A stretch of DNA of 64,000 bases from Macrostomum hystrix (lineage: Eukaryota > Platyhelminthes > Macrostomidae): NCBI GenBank assembly GCA_950097015.1, contig CATNEN010000025.1:5012001-5076000 (forward strand). Direction: 5' to 3'. This document shows positions 24,736 through 48,013 of the stretch, in pieces; positions within the stretch are counted from its first letter, which is position 1, and every line of letters starts with the position of its first letter. The notes beneath the pieces are model-generated. The model had not been told where the DNA came from and ran no database searches. It saw nothing but the letters and a program-made list of their open reading frames with translations. The position numbers and the translations under genes are program-made.

Positions 24736-24956
24736 ATTGTGCCTTTTGTAACCGGCAGGTAAGTGTGTGTTACGAAAACAACTTCATGAATTCAGCCTAG
24801 TGAATTCTCTTTTCTCGAGTATCTGACCGTTCTAAGCCAATCAGAGCGGCCCAGTGTCAGATGCACGCTAATTCCGCAATATATTTTCTGACAGCAACTG
24901 CAGCAGCAGCATGTGTGCTGTAGCAACTGTGGCACCTGAATTCTTTTAGCTCCATC

Positions 24957-37069
<12,113 letters not shown>

Positions 37070-37330
37070 TGACATTCATTTGACCTCTGGACTGTCGATC
37101 TACATTTCTTGTCGCCAAACTGTCTAAAAAGTACCATATAATAGTTTTTAAACTTTATTTCACATGTCAGTCTACAGAATGTATTTTTCTGCTGTCAATC
37201 TGTCCACAAGTGCACTAGAGCTTTACGTGTCGAGTTAACCAGCCGTGTTTAGCATTCTGGTGCACCTGTTAGACAGACATGTCAACCGTGCGTGGTTGGT
37301 TAACTTTAAGTGTACGCCTTCACGAAAGCG

Positions 37331-37336
37331 AATAAA
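37331..37336 (+). promoter_or_regulatory. Putative poly(A) signal of the GPCR gene
   Basis: AATAAA, 262 bases after the stop codon; the first such hexamer downstream on this strand. Confidence 0.45.
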
Positions 37337-38089
37337 TGCTTGTTCATCTATAATGACCTGATTTCTCTGTCTGCCCGACAAGCCATTGTGAAGGCCTTGG
37401 ATCCCATTAGTGACAGACGACAGTGAAGTATCAATGATAATCTGAAACTTCCCTAGCACCACATATTCTTGCAAAGCTGTTGGCTGTGAAATGGCAATGG
37501 GAATTCTTGTGGAGATTTAAGGGCTCATCGAGAGCCGAGAACACTTGAACAGAAAGTGAATGGCCAGGGACAGCGAGAACTGCTCTAGCTCTTAGTATAG
37601 GCATAGTAAAATGTCAATGCGGCATTCCGAATACTAGTACATCCGACAGATCCAATATGATCCTGTTTATCAGTCTGAGCACTTATTCTAGTCAGTCTGA
37701 GGGACCTGACGACTTTCGCAGTGAGGAAGGCGCATATTTTTGCTGTTTGTAATTCCGAAATTCGTCTTTATTATATTCGATTTCAATTGTGCATCACGTG
37801 ACTATGTACTTTTATAATTTAAAACGAGCATTTCTGTCCAAAAAGTACCAGAAAATATCCACCGATTAATAATACCAATTTCAATTTAAGCCCTTTCTGT
37901 TTTTCGTTGATGCATTCTATTTTGTGTTATACTTTTCTCAATTATTTTTTCAGTTATAAACAAGCGAGCAAACTGATTTGAGCACAGAGGAAAAATTCAA
38001 AATTAACGAATGAGATACTTCTGCTGATATAGGTATTCATAGGTATGAATAACGAACGAGAGTGGAACGAAAAAAGGAACTAGCGAAGG

Positions 38090-38460
38090 TACAAACGAAC
38101 GAACAACCAACCAAACAAACAAACAAAAAAACTAAGAAACAAGCAAACAAACAAACAAACAAAAAAAAAATCTAACAAAAACCTATAAACGAACGTACGA
38201 ACGAACGAACGAACGAACGAACGAACGAACGAACGAACGAACGAACAAACAAACAAACAAACAAACAAACAAACAAACAAAGTGACAAACAAGGACACAA
38301 AATAACTAGCTAACTTAACTAATGAACAAACAAACAAAAACCTATAAACGAACGTACGAACGAACGAACGAACGAACGAACAAACAAACAAACAAAGTGA
38401 CAAACAAGGACACAAAATAAATAGCTAACTTAACTAATGAACAAACAAACAAAAACGAAC
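38090..38460. repeat. Tetranucleotide array (ACGA)n / (ACAA)n
   Basis: Runs of AACG and AAAC quadruplets. A block of about 160 bp with 'acctataaacgaacgtacg' and 'gtgacaaacaaggacacaa' occurs twice (from about 38180 and 38340), so the mixed microsatellite was segmentally duplicated. Confidence 0.95.
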
Positions 38461-38634
38461 AAAAAACGAATAACCGAGCTTACTATCAAAACAAAGAGTA
38501 AAAAAAGGTTAATTAAATAAAGAGCGTTGGTCCTTCCTAAAAGGAAGCTTTTTGCTTCCTACACACGCTGGATTCAAGTGAAGTATAACATCGCAGCTGA
38601 TTGATTATCGATTGAATTGACAGACGGCATGGTC

Positions 38635-39770
38635 TCAAGCGTCTCGCAGATGCTTCTCAGCCAATTGCAGCGCGGGAAGAAAGCCGCCAGCCAGGCCAGA
38701 ATCGGCAGCCTCCGACGCGGTGCACCATTTGTAGGCCGAATGCTCGCTAGAGAGCCTTGGCTGCAGATGCTGGCAGCTGAAGACAACAAGCTCAGCCGGC
38801 CACAGTGTGACGCGCTTCGTTCTGACCGCACCGCAAGAATCTGTTTTGGCATAGCTAAGCACTATTATCGGCCATCTGTTTTTGGCAAAAATGCAAAAAT
38901 AACTAGAGTTAAACGTTTGAAATGCGAGTTTGAAAATGCAAGCCGCGAAAGATCTGGTTAGTTTTTATTGGTCAAACGTTTTCGAGAGTTCGAAGCTCAG
39001 CACAATGGATACGATTTGTGTCCTGGAGCACCCAGTTCCCTAGAGATTTTAAGATGGTTTTTAGATGACCACGGAAGTATTTCAAATACCAGCTGCCTAC
39101 GATAGCTTCGAAACCGAATTGCTGATCTTCGTGAAAGTCCACCATTTGGATTATCCGCCATTTACGATGAAGTAACTTTCGAATCCGTCCGATTTTTTCA
39201 GCGACAATGGCCGAAGACCCTCATGACCAACTAAAATTGCTCATGAGCCTCTATGGCGAATCTCTATATGAAATGTAACAAAAAATCAACAACAATGGCT
39301 GACATGGTAACATGATCAATGGTTTATTCCTCGACGACGCCGATGTTTTATAATTCTGGAAGCTGTTCGAACATCGGATTAGAGCGACAAAGTTTAGTCC
39401 GAGTTCTGGATTTTCATGGCGATTTGGCAAATGTTTTGGAAGATACAGAAATAAAAGTTTGGGCGCTTTCAATTCCCCGGTGGTCTTTCTGCAGTTAAAA
39501 GGCATTCAATAGTTGGAGCAGTTCTCCTTACTTGGCTGAGAAGCGCAGCTGGCATGGCGAGATGCCGGTCTCCTCGGCCGTCTCGCGCAGGGCGCAAGCC
39601 ATCAGGCTGCCGCAGTCGCACTGTTCCAGGTGGCCCTTCGGGGGACTCCAGGAGCGGTGCGGCGTTCGGGCGGACTGGAGCAGCAGGTACCGCGGCTCAG
39701 TTGCTCCGGGCGACTTGGTGAATAGCAGAACTCCTGCAGCTTCTGTGATGGCCGATACCGAGTGCTCCAT
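38635..39770 (-). CDS. NUDT2: NUDT2-like Nudix hydrolase (Ap4A hydrolase family)
   Basis: Two exons, 39532-39770 and 38635-38821, join in phase 2 (CCAA|GTAAGG; GTCAG|AAC) into 141 residues; vertebrate NUDT2 is about 147. The family splits diadenosine tetraphosphate into ATP and AMP. The N-terminal half reads AAGVLLF, YLLLQSA, WSPPKGHLE and RETAEETGI, the typical NUDT2 order. The C-terminal half has VTLWPAEL and SSEHSAYKW. Oddities: two extra residues lie inside the Nudix box between the Gly and the RE pair, and about 12 residues normally between box and third strand are absent, so a small exon may be missed in the 710-bp intron, which also holds a family 3 repeat. REtaEE, which binds metal, is intact. 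Confidence 0.75.
39062..39330 (+). repeat. Dispersed repeat family 3, copy 3
   Basis: Matches the copies at 803 and 16079 ('gtatttcaaatacc', 'cttcgtgaaagtccaccat', 'caacaacaatggctgacatgg'). It lies in the intron of the NUDT2-like gene, opposite to its direction. Confidence 0.65.
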
Positions 39771-41194
39771 TGCCTTGCAGGCTTCGCAGTGTTGCAGGCC
39801 AAGTCTCGTCCTTTTTGCTGCTTTTTTGTTGATTTTGTTATAAAATAATCAAAAAGTTTGCGAGAGTTTTGGAACTTCCGGTCAAAGAAGTTTCTTTAGC
39901 AGTTCTGGAATCCAACTGCGCGATACGGCTTTCAATGTGGCGTAACGGCAACCAGAATCTAGGACAGGAAGTTCCATTCTCCATGAGATACAATTCATCT
40001 TACTGCATTTATGATTGGTACTAAGTCAGATTTCCAGGCTGTGTGACCAGGTTCATTATAGTATTAAGCACAAGTGCATCTAAAATGCAACCCTGTTGCG
40101 AATTCCAGGAACGAAAGAATGGTAGTCCTGTTGTAAAGGACAGGTAGTCCTGTTGTAAAGGACAGATAGTCCTGTTGTGAAGGACAAATAGTCCTGTTGT
40201 GGAGTACAGGTAGTTTTGTTGTAAAGGACAGGTAGTCCTGTTGTAAAGGACAGGTAGTCCTGTTGTAAAGGACAGGTAGTCCTGTTGTAAAGGACAGGTA
40301 GTCCTGTTGTAAAGGACAGGTAGTCCTGTTGTAAAGGACAGGTAGTCCTGTTGTGAAAGACAAATAGTCCTGTTGTGAAGGACAGGTAGTCTTTGTGCGA
40401 GAAACATTTTGTCTCATTGTGAAGGACATGTATTCTAGCGGTACATTGCTATTAGCTTTCAGATTTTTTTCTATGACAAAGAGAGAAAAGAGGTATACTT
40501 TTTCCACCTGACATTAATACTTTAAGTAGAATGGTAGGTTTTTTTACATAAATTTTATGCCGGCACTTTTTCGAGGCAATAAAAACGAGAGGTCGAATGC
40601 ACGAGCTTCAATTCGGGTTAGTAAAACAAATTTCTGAGCTTAGTTTCTACCGCTTGTTGAATAGGGAGAGGTGGATGGTTTTGTCAAAGCACACGTTCTT
40701 GTGTGCCACATGCTGCAGTCTCAGGTGAGAGTCAAATGTGGAACAATAGACTTTCAAAGCTCGAAGAAAGCATCTCAAAGAGAGAGAGAGGGGGGTAGAA
40801 AGACAACCTCATTGCAGAAATGAAACGTGACAAATTTAACTGGAGGGAAGGCGTTGTTTAATGTAGAGATGGCGCATCGTTCGTTCGCGAACCAAACCAG
40901 CCGCACACGTGAAACGGAGCACGTGTTCCGCTGCCCGAGCTGCTTGCTCACAAGCGCTTTAGATTGAGTGTAGACTCATGGAATGCAGAGAGAGAGAGAG
41001 AGAGAGATGGAGTTTGGGGCACAGGGGGCTCGAGAGAACAGCCATCTGTGCTCAGCAGACACGAATAATAGGCGCTAGAAGTGATTGAGATAATTTCCAA
41101 AAAGCTGTGGAAGAAGGAGAGCCACAGAAAACCAGGCTTTTTCCAGGTGTTCAACAGCTAGGTCTATCAGAAAGAAGAATAACTATCCGTGAGC
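39771..41194. other. Spacer between NUDT2-like and synaptotagmin-like genes
   Basis: The divergent genes share about 1.4 kb holding the 22-bp array (40129-40425), a short AG run at 40990-41006 and no other recognisable gene. An acceptor-like GCTTTTTCCAG (41136-41146) lies 48 bases before the synaptotagmin ATG. Confidence 0.55.
40129..40425. repeat. 22-bp minisatellite GGTAGTCCTGTTGTAAAGGA+CA
   Basis: About 13 copies; a minority carry 'aaatagtcc' or 'gtgaaggac'. Located between the divergent NUDT2-like and synaptotagmin-like genes. Confidence 0.96.
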
Positions 41195-42796
41195 ATGCGG
41201 CAGCGGGCAGGGCTGCTGCTTCCGCTGCTCCTGCTCCTGCTCCTGCTACCGCCGCCAGCCGCCTCGCCGGCCGCGCCCGCCACAGCCCTCACCCACGAGG
41301 TGCCAGATCTAGACGATCAAGATCAAGATGAGGACATCGAGACGCGATCGGTTGGCGAGTTCTTGGCAACGAAGCGCGGCAATCAGAAGGAGCTGCTTCT
41401 GCAGCTGAAGGGTGTGCTGCAGGAGGAGCTGCAGCGCCGACGGGCATCTGCCGCTGAGATCGACAAGAAAGACGCCGATCTTTCGGATGTTGTCGGCGCG
41501 GCTTCAAAGCTTGGTAAAGCTGTTGAAAAAGACGCCAAGAAGCACGCAAAGAAGAAAAAGAAGAAGAAAAATGAGAACATTTTTGTAGCACTGTGGAAGA
41601 AGCTGCGCAAGTTACTCCCATTGTGGGCCATCATCGCAATTTTTGTGGCAGCCGGTCTCATTATTTTGCTGCTGCTGCTGCTCATCATCTACTGCTGCTG
41701 CTGTCGCAACAGATCCAGCAGGAACAGAAAGCAGCCAATGCCACAGTCGGTGCTGTTCAAAGACTTGGATTTGACAGGAACTAACAAACCCCCGTTCGGC
41801 ATAATAAACTACTCGCTAGAGTATGACCTCAAGAATGACAACCTCATTGTTACGGCGTCCAACTGCCAGGACTTGCCAAAGGGTCTGGACAGCATGGACC
41901 CCTACGTGGTCGTGAGTATGATGAGCGAGAAGGACGAAGCGAGTGGCAAGACGCGCGGTGCAAAACCGAAGACGTCGAAAATCGTGCGCAGCACCTGCAA
42001 TCCGGTCTTCAACTTCACAAGCGTCTTCCCCGTAAAGAGAAAGTCGGAGCTGAAGGAGAAAATTGTGGTTTTTGAAGTGTTCGACTGGGACTACGGCATC
42101 AAGCACGACATGGTGGCGCGCAAGGTTATCCACCTTCGTCGGCTCGGCGAGGGTCTCGATGAAATTCTTGGCCGTAATGCTGACTACTCGAAGCCGCTTC
42201 GAAAAGGCCTGCCACGCGACGAACGCGGACCAGGTGACATCTGCCTGTCGCTGTACTACGCCGCCAAGGACATGTCCTTGACCGTTGGCATAATCGAGTG
42301 CAAAGGTGTCTTTGTAACAAAGGGTCGATCGGAAATTCCGGATCTGGAGACCCTGCCAAACACCTTTGTGCGACTGAGCCTGCGGCACCCGCAGCTGAAG
42401 CGCGAACAGGTGAAGCGTTCAAAGATGGTCTCGGCAACAAGGAATCCGTACTTCAACCAGCAGTTTGTGTTCGAAGTTGGCGCTCGAGACTTACTGGAAA
42501 CCTGCATTCTGCGCATTACCCTGGTGCACAAGACCGAGACACTGCGCATCAAGCGGCCCGTGGGGTCACTTGAGCTGCACTCGGGCGCCGATCCCGACAG
42601 CCTGCCGCTGCTGCACTGGCGCGAGCTGCTCCAGACACCCAATCGGGCCGTAGCGCGCTGGCACAACCTGGTCACACCCGAGGCCGAGGAGAGAAACCGC
42701 AAGGCCAAGGAGAAGGAGGAGAAGCGCCGTCTGCAAGAAATGGAAGAGGAGCAAATGGCGACGGTTGCGGCAGCCGGTGCTGCGGGGACAAGATGA
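41195..42796 (+). CDS. Synaptotagmin-like protein, two C2 domains
   Basis: A membrane-anchored protein with tandem C2 domains, expected to link vesicles and target membranes in exocytosis. ATG at 41195 gives 533 residues in one exon. In order: a Leu-rich signal sequence (1-26), an acidic then Lys-rich luminal/juxtamembrane part with a run of seven Lys (about 120-126), a transmembrane helix (142-166), CCCC just inside (167-170, likely palmitoylated), C2A (about 201-315), C2B (about 345-492) ending in the family motif WHNL, and a charged coiled tail. C2A keeps Asp in both calcium loops (LDSMDPY; FDWDYGIKHD), though loop 1 is about three residues short. C2B lacks the loop Asp residues, so it should not bind calcium. 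Synaptotagmin genes usually have introns, so a single exon is unusual. Confidence 0.88.
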   Translation: MRQRAGLLLPLLLLLLLLPPPAASPAAPATALTHEVPDLDDQDQDEDIETRSVGEFLATKRGNQKELLLQLKGVLQEELQRRRASAAEIDKKDADLSDVVGAASKLGKAVEKDAKKHAKKKKKKKNENIFVALWKKLRKLLPLWAIIAIFVAAGLIILLLLLLIIYCCCCRNRSSRNRKQPMPQSVLFKDLDLTGTNKPPFGIINYSLEYDLKNDNLIVTASNCQDLPKGLDSMDPYVVVSMMSEKDEASGKTRGAKPKTSKIVRSTCNPVFNFTSVFPVKRKSELKEKIVVFEVFDWDYGIKHDMVARKVIHLRRLGEGLDEILGRNADYSKPLRKGLPRDERGPGDICLSLYYAAKDMSLTVGIIECKGVFVTKGRSEIPDLETLPNTFVRLSLRHPQLKREQVKRSKMVSATRNPYFNQQFVFEVGARDLLETCILRITLVHKTETLRIKRPVGSLELHSGADPDSLPLLHWRELLQTPNRAVARWHNLVTPEAEERNRKAKEKEEKRRLQEMEEEQMATVAAAGAAGTR

Positions 42797-43944
42797 TTCG
42801 GCTGCCACTCTGTACTCGGACCGATCGTAAAAAATGGTTTGAAGCCATTTTTTGGATGGTTTGGGGTTTTCTAAAGATTTCAGTTGTCGAATGTTGTAGA
42901 GAAAGGCAAGCCTCAGGCTCGTTTCTGCTTTCGATGTTCGAGACTAAATACGCTCTGACAGCAAAGAGGTCGTTAAATTTATATTTTTGAAATCTATCTT
43001 GATGCGAGTCATTTTCGAGAGCAATGACCTTGTAATTGCCCGCCGGGCAAAAATGTCATGCTACAATGTAAATGTGCTTCAGCTGCTGCATGTGATGCTG
43101 CGGGTTGCAGATGTTTAAAGATTGCTGGATAAGTTTTATTTAAGAAATTCCTGACGGTATGCAGTTAATGCGACTTTGCCCCATATGCTACTGCTTTGTA
43201 ACTTACTAGTAGAGTATGGCACACATGAATTGTATTCGAATGATTTATTTATTAAAGCTCTATCCTTTATTTTTTGTTATTCCTACCATGACTACAAATA
43301 CATCAAACAGAATGTACTATTCCGTCAGAGAATTGCCAAAAAGCACTTTAAATGACAATTAATTTAAATTAAAAAAACCAGGAAAAAAGTACTTTGACTC
43401 GAGTTTCGAAAAAAACTAAAGCTATTAAATTCCTCAGCCACTTCTGAAAGTGGCCCTTTTTCAAAGTGAATCTGTCTTTATTTTGAGAATACTCGTATTA
43501 CTCTGAGAAAGGCTGGTTTGAGTTGAGTTCAGCTAGGGAAACTGTCTAACAGTTTTTATTTAGAGATATAAAACTAAATTAGCAAATCGGCAGGGAGCAA
43601 GTTGACGGTGGCTTTGACCGCAGTTCTCAACACAAAGCGTTTCGTGAAATCAAAGCTCAAATATTTGACCTCAGCCCGACCAAGCCGGAAGCATCAGCGA
43701 AGGGCCATTTTCAAGCTGCGAAGCCTTCAGTAAAAAGAGATAAAAAGATATTAATTTTCCCACGCAAAACAATCTCTACTCCAACTGATCTTGGTACTTA
43801 TTTTACTGTTAGGTGAGCACTAGCGAATTAAGAGTCCTGCTCAAGATTAGAATTCTGACCTTTAGCTTACGTATGCAAGTATCCATAGTTTATGAATAAA
43901 AAGATAAAGAAATGTGCTTTTACTAAATTGTGACTTAATGACCT
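42797..43944. other. Synaptotagmin 3' UTR and spacer
   Basis: AT-rich sequence after the stop codon, without open frames of note. ATTAAA at about 43252 could be a weak poly(A) signal. Confidence 0.5.
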
Positions 43945-44300
43945 ATATGGGGCATCATTTCGTGACACTGGACCCGCAGACAGCGAGGAGCCAATTCTGC
44001 TCATTTCGCTGACTCCTGAGCACACACGCAAACGGATACCGTACGCAGGCATACGCTCACACAGGTGTGTACATCTGCCCGGACTCATCGTCAGGCAGTG
44101 TACACTCTCACTGTGCCTTGGAAGTTGGCCCACAATGGTGTAAATTACACGACAAGCCCCCAAGCCTTCTCTCCACGGCTGCGCCCCAAATGAATGTGGC
44201 CTGGCCGCGGAATCGAGCTCAGGGACCTAGGTGCGAGAGGCAACCTCATTAAACGCATTCGCCCTGCCAGTGACCACCTGACTACCAAGAGAAAATTGAT
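43945..44300 (-). repeat. SINE family 1, near-complete copy, reverse orientation
   Basis: Read on the minus strand it carries 'ttgcctctcgcacc', box B 'gagctcgattccgcgg', then the body in the same order as 22921-23236. It starts 24 bases past the stop codon of the gene at 44325, so it may supply part of that gene's 3' UTR. Confidence 0.8.
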
Positions 44301-44324
44301 AAAAGGGAATCTATCAGAGTTGAC

Positions 44325-46551
44325 TTACTTGGCTTTCACAGCCAGCGAGGCGCCCGCAGCAAACTGGTGCGCTAGCAGTCGACGCCGCATCTCCTCCGGA
44401 TTATGCAGCGCTTTCATTAGCGGCAAATCGGTTCTTCCTCGATCAGACTGGCGAACTCGCCGAAGCCGCTTTCGCTGCTTACCAGAAGTGGAGAATTTCG
44501 TTTCGATTGGTGCCAGATCGACGGCCAGCGCGCACATGTCTTCCCGGGTCAGACCGCACGGTCCGGGAGCCACTGGCGGCACGGTGCCGCACATTCGGCG
44601 CCTGTGGGCGGCAAAGTTTGCAGCGCAGTTGGCCAACTCAGTCTGACTGGCCAGGGCGTTGATGAGGTGTCGATAATCAGCGCCCGGATAGTCCGGATGG
44701 GTAGCGATAGTTTGGAGCTGACGCAGCAGCTGACAACGATTTGGCCTTCCGTCGGCATCCGCCAGAGCCTCAATCAGGTCAAGCTGGCCATTGTTTTTAT
44801 CTTTGTTGTCGCCTGTTGTACAGGCCAGACGCAGAAGAGCTTGCAGGCGTTGCAGTTGCGGACTGGACAGGCGTTCGGCCGGGCACAAACCCGAACAGCC
44901 GGTGCAGCGCACGGCCAGCGCCACAGTCCGGTCTCGCATGTCAATCAGTTCGGTCAGGCTGTCAAGGATCGCCTCGAGATCGAGCATTACGGGCGGAGCT
45001 CGGCTGGCGCAAGTGTCCTGATAGAACTTGCGACAGGCGTCGCGCAGATAGGTGGCCACCCGCAGGGCCTTCGCGTAGCGTTTAGAGCTACGGTTGTAGC
45101 CAGCAACATTGGCAGCCAGGTCGATAGTTGGACGATCATTAGCTGGCTTTTCCACCTGTTTCACGATCTGATCCTCTGTGGAACTTTGGCTCGCTTCTTT
45201 AGTGCTGCGCGAGCTAGAAGCTCTGTTCTTTGTGTCATCGAGCTCGTTGCAGAAGTTTTTGGTCTGGCCGGCACTAAACTCGTCACCGCCAAGCGAGCAG
45301 CAGTTGTTGTTATTAGTGCCATCATTGGGGCCTACATCTGAAGAGAGGTGATTCTTACTATTCGTCTCGTTGGGTTGGTCGGAAGTTGGCTGCCAAGAGC
45401 ACAGCGTCCAATTGTCCTCGGAGGCGCTGTTGTCGTTTACGTTTTCACGAAGCTGCACACGATGAGATTGCTTCATTTGCTCCAGCTGATTTTCTTTGCT
45501 AGAATGGGGCCTGTTGCATGGAGAAAAATTCAAACTAACTCTTTATTAGTTGATGGTGAGTAATAAAAAATTTAAAGCAATAGGCAGCCATAAGACAGGG
45601 CCTTAGGAGTTCCCTCCTAAGCCCAGCGCACCTTAGAATGTCCTGCAGAGGCTTCGCAAAGCTGATGCCCTGATTGTGACTGATTGTTTCGCAGCTCAGC
45701 GTACTCCAGCAATTGTGCCGGTTGCCCTCCTTCTTGTCCTCGCTGGCGTCACTCATGTTATTGCCTTCGCCCTTCGAATTGGGATCTTTGACCAAGCCGC
45801 CACACTTTGAGCAGGAGAGGGAGGCCACCTCCTGCGGGCGCTTCCGCTGACGATCTCGTTTGCGTGCCTGCAGCTGCGCTTTTTGCTTTTGCCCGGACCA
45901 ATCGCTTAAGTCTGCCATAGCGCCAACTCGATCCATAACGACGTCTAGCATGTAGCGGTCCACCGTGTCTTCACAGCGCCCCCCGACGTGCTGCGCTCGC
46001 CACATGGTATGACTCTCGCTCTCCATATTCTGACGCATATCTAACTCTGCCTTACTCATCGGCGGCTTCGCTGACTGCGGACGCTTGAACGTCCTCGTCC
46101 TGGTGCGATTGGCGTTGATGCTGTCCAACAGGTCGGAGAGAAACGCATCGGCTTTAGCCAGCCGTTTCTCACTCTTTGGCGCAAGACTGGATCCTAACAG
46201 CAGGCTGTTCAACGAGTACTCCAGCTGATCTAGCGACTTCTGGCACTTTGCCAGACGCTCAAGTTGATCATCGCTGCACGCGCCGTCACGGTTGCCTGGC
46301 GCAGCCCGATTCGCATCATCAGATACGTCATTAGGAACCTCAGTATTGTTCCGGCTAAAAATATCACGCCTCAGCTGTTGCTTGCCATTATGCGGCTGCA
46401 GCTTTTCAGGGGAGAGATACTGCGCCTGTGTTTTCAGCCGCATCGGTTGAGGCGGCGGCGACCAGTCTTCAGGACTGGCGGTGGCTAACGAAGAGACAAG
46501 ACTTCGCTGGCAGAACAGTGTCCGGTTTTGCGGCGGCTGCTTACTCAGCAT
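44325..46551 (-). CDS. Uncharacterised 701-residue protein, two exons
   Basis: Exons 45632-46551 and 44325-45510, joined through a 121-bp intron (CTAAG|GTGCGC; CAACAG|GCC) in phase 2. ATG CTG AGT AAG starts it. I recognise no family. Visible: a charged, low-complexity first half with a basic segment (QARKRDRQRKRP) followed by a CSKCGG pair; an Asn/Ser-rich middle; a helical, Leu-rich second half with RCTGCSGLC; and a basic end. No signal peptide or transmembrane helix is evident, so a cytosolic or nuclear protein is likely. The final codons AAG TAA GTC overlap a perfect donor (A|GTAAGT), so a further exon cannot be excluded. Long ORFs, the clean splice and the length make it a real gene. Confidence 0.75.
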
Positions 46552-48013
46552 TTGATGCGCAAATGATTTTTAAGCTTTTAAACTCTTTTTTAGCGTCTCT
46601 TTTTAGCGCTGAATTGGCTTCACTTGCTCTTTTTAGCTGGCTTTCAGAAAGCTCTCTTCTGGTAGGTGTGGTACCATAGACGCTTTTTGCGATTCAATGT
46701 AACGATATATACCGATTTTTTTCAGCAGCAATTGCGTAGGCTGAAGCTATAACGGCCGTATAGATGATCAGTCAGTTGTCTATGGTAATATAAAGGACTT
46801 TTATTTTATTGGCGGACAAATATGTGGAACTCTCTACGGACGAGTTGGCTTTTGTCACTCTAGAATCGAGCACGCGCTATGTTCTAGAAGTTGACAACTT
46901 GGACGCGTCGTCCAGTACCGAAGAGCTGCCGTAGCTAACTACTGAAGATCTTTCAATGCTAGACTCTCTGTTTTCGTGCTGCCATTCTACAAGCTGCGAG
47001 ACACGGACTGTGCTGCCCGAATGAGCGCCTGCCTGGCTGCCTATGGTCAAAAGTCGCTAGGTTTAAAGCCGATGTGGAATCCACCATCGAAAGTATGACG
47101 ACTGAGAACTGACAACGGCAATCTAAATGAAGCTGGTGACAGTGACCAAGTATGCCAAGTACTTCAAGGCGTCCAAGTGGACTTAGCCGTGAAGTCTCTG
47201 GGGTGGACAGTTCTTGAACTGTACTTTTAACTTTATCGGAAAGTAGTGCAAGACTGCTTACTGATTCATTATTCTTATGAACCGATTTTTGACAGTGAAA
47301 CACATTAATTTCTCGTTAATTCGTTACATATAAAGATTTAAAAAATTGCGGCAACAATCGAAAAAACCGGAAAACAATTAAATTGTTGCCGCAAGTATAA
47401 ATGCCGGAAACCATAGACAAAAAATTACAATAACCGGTGAATGAGGAGAGTGAAGCGGAAAGGAAAGCAAAAGGATCTTTGTGTATTTTAGCCATTTTCT
47501 CGGCTTAAGGTGAAGCATAAAACGCCATGTATACCATACCATATGGTATACGCCAGCAACCCTGTGCAGTCCCTCTGACGTCTTGAATTGATTTGCACTT
47601 CTTCTAGTTTGAAGTTCACCTCATGATTTCAAGAAGCGCCCTTTTCTGCGCTTCGGAAATCCGAATGTTGAAGTCGCAAAAGATAGGAGGCAAACAATCT
47701 CACTTGGATTAGACCTCAACTCGTTGGCGAATTCCTGCCAGCCGAAACGGACAGGCTTAATCTGGACTCTGAGCAAACATTGGGAATGAGCTATTTGAAA
47801 TTGGATCATCCCTAACACCTGACATGCAGTTGTGCGCTCCGCAGATTTGCCAACTTTCAATGAGTAGAACTCAAATAAATTAAAATCACGACAAAAACTG
47901 TTTTGCAGCGTGGGTGCCTCGGATGTGGGGTTGGAGCTTGCTCAGAAGGAGTATAAAATTCTTTATTTCCCAGAGCATTGCAGCAGACGCAAGGCTTTGA
48001 ACGGGAAAACGCG
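46552..48013. other. Spacer with decayed coding-like pieces
   Basis: At about 46811-46936 (+) a frame reads LADKYVELSTDELAFVTLES and on to a stop, and at 47128-47187 another short piece reads KLVTVTKYAKYFKASKW, with stops between. They look like remnants of a decayed gene. A 14-bp palindrome ATACCATATGGTAT is at 47540-47553. No intact gene seen. Confidence 0.4.
47952..47958 (+). promoter_or_regulatory. TATA box of the mucin-like gene
   Basis: TATAAAA, 56 bases upstream of the predicted ATG. A start of transcription about 30 bases downstream would leave a very short 5' UTR. The CTTTATTTCCCAG just after it (47961-47973) also resembles a splice acceptor, so this reading competes with a trans-splice or 5'-intron model. 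Confidence 0.5.

Larger units (their letters stand above)
37070..38634. other. 3' UTR and spacer with ACGA/ACAA repeats
   Basis: 37070-37340 is the probable GPCR 3' UTR, with AATAAA at 37331-37336. Beyond it is AT-rich sequence and the tetranucleotide array at 38090-38460. No further gene seen. Confidence 0.6.

Noticed and set aside
41289-41621. Minus-strand frames opposite the synaptotagmin-like gene
   Set aside because: Shadow frames of a strongly supported coding sequence.
47540-47553. CCATATGG palindrome as a serum-response element
   Set aside because: The element needs six A/T bases between CC and GG; here there are four.
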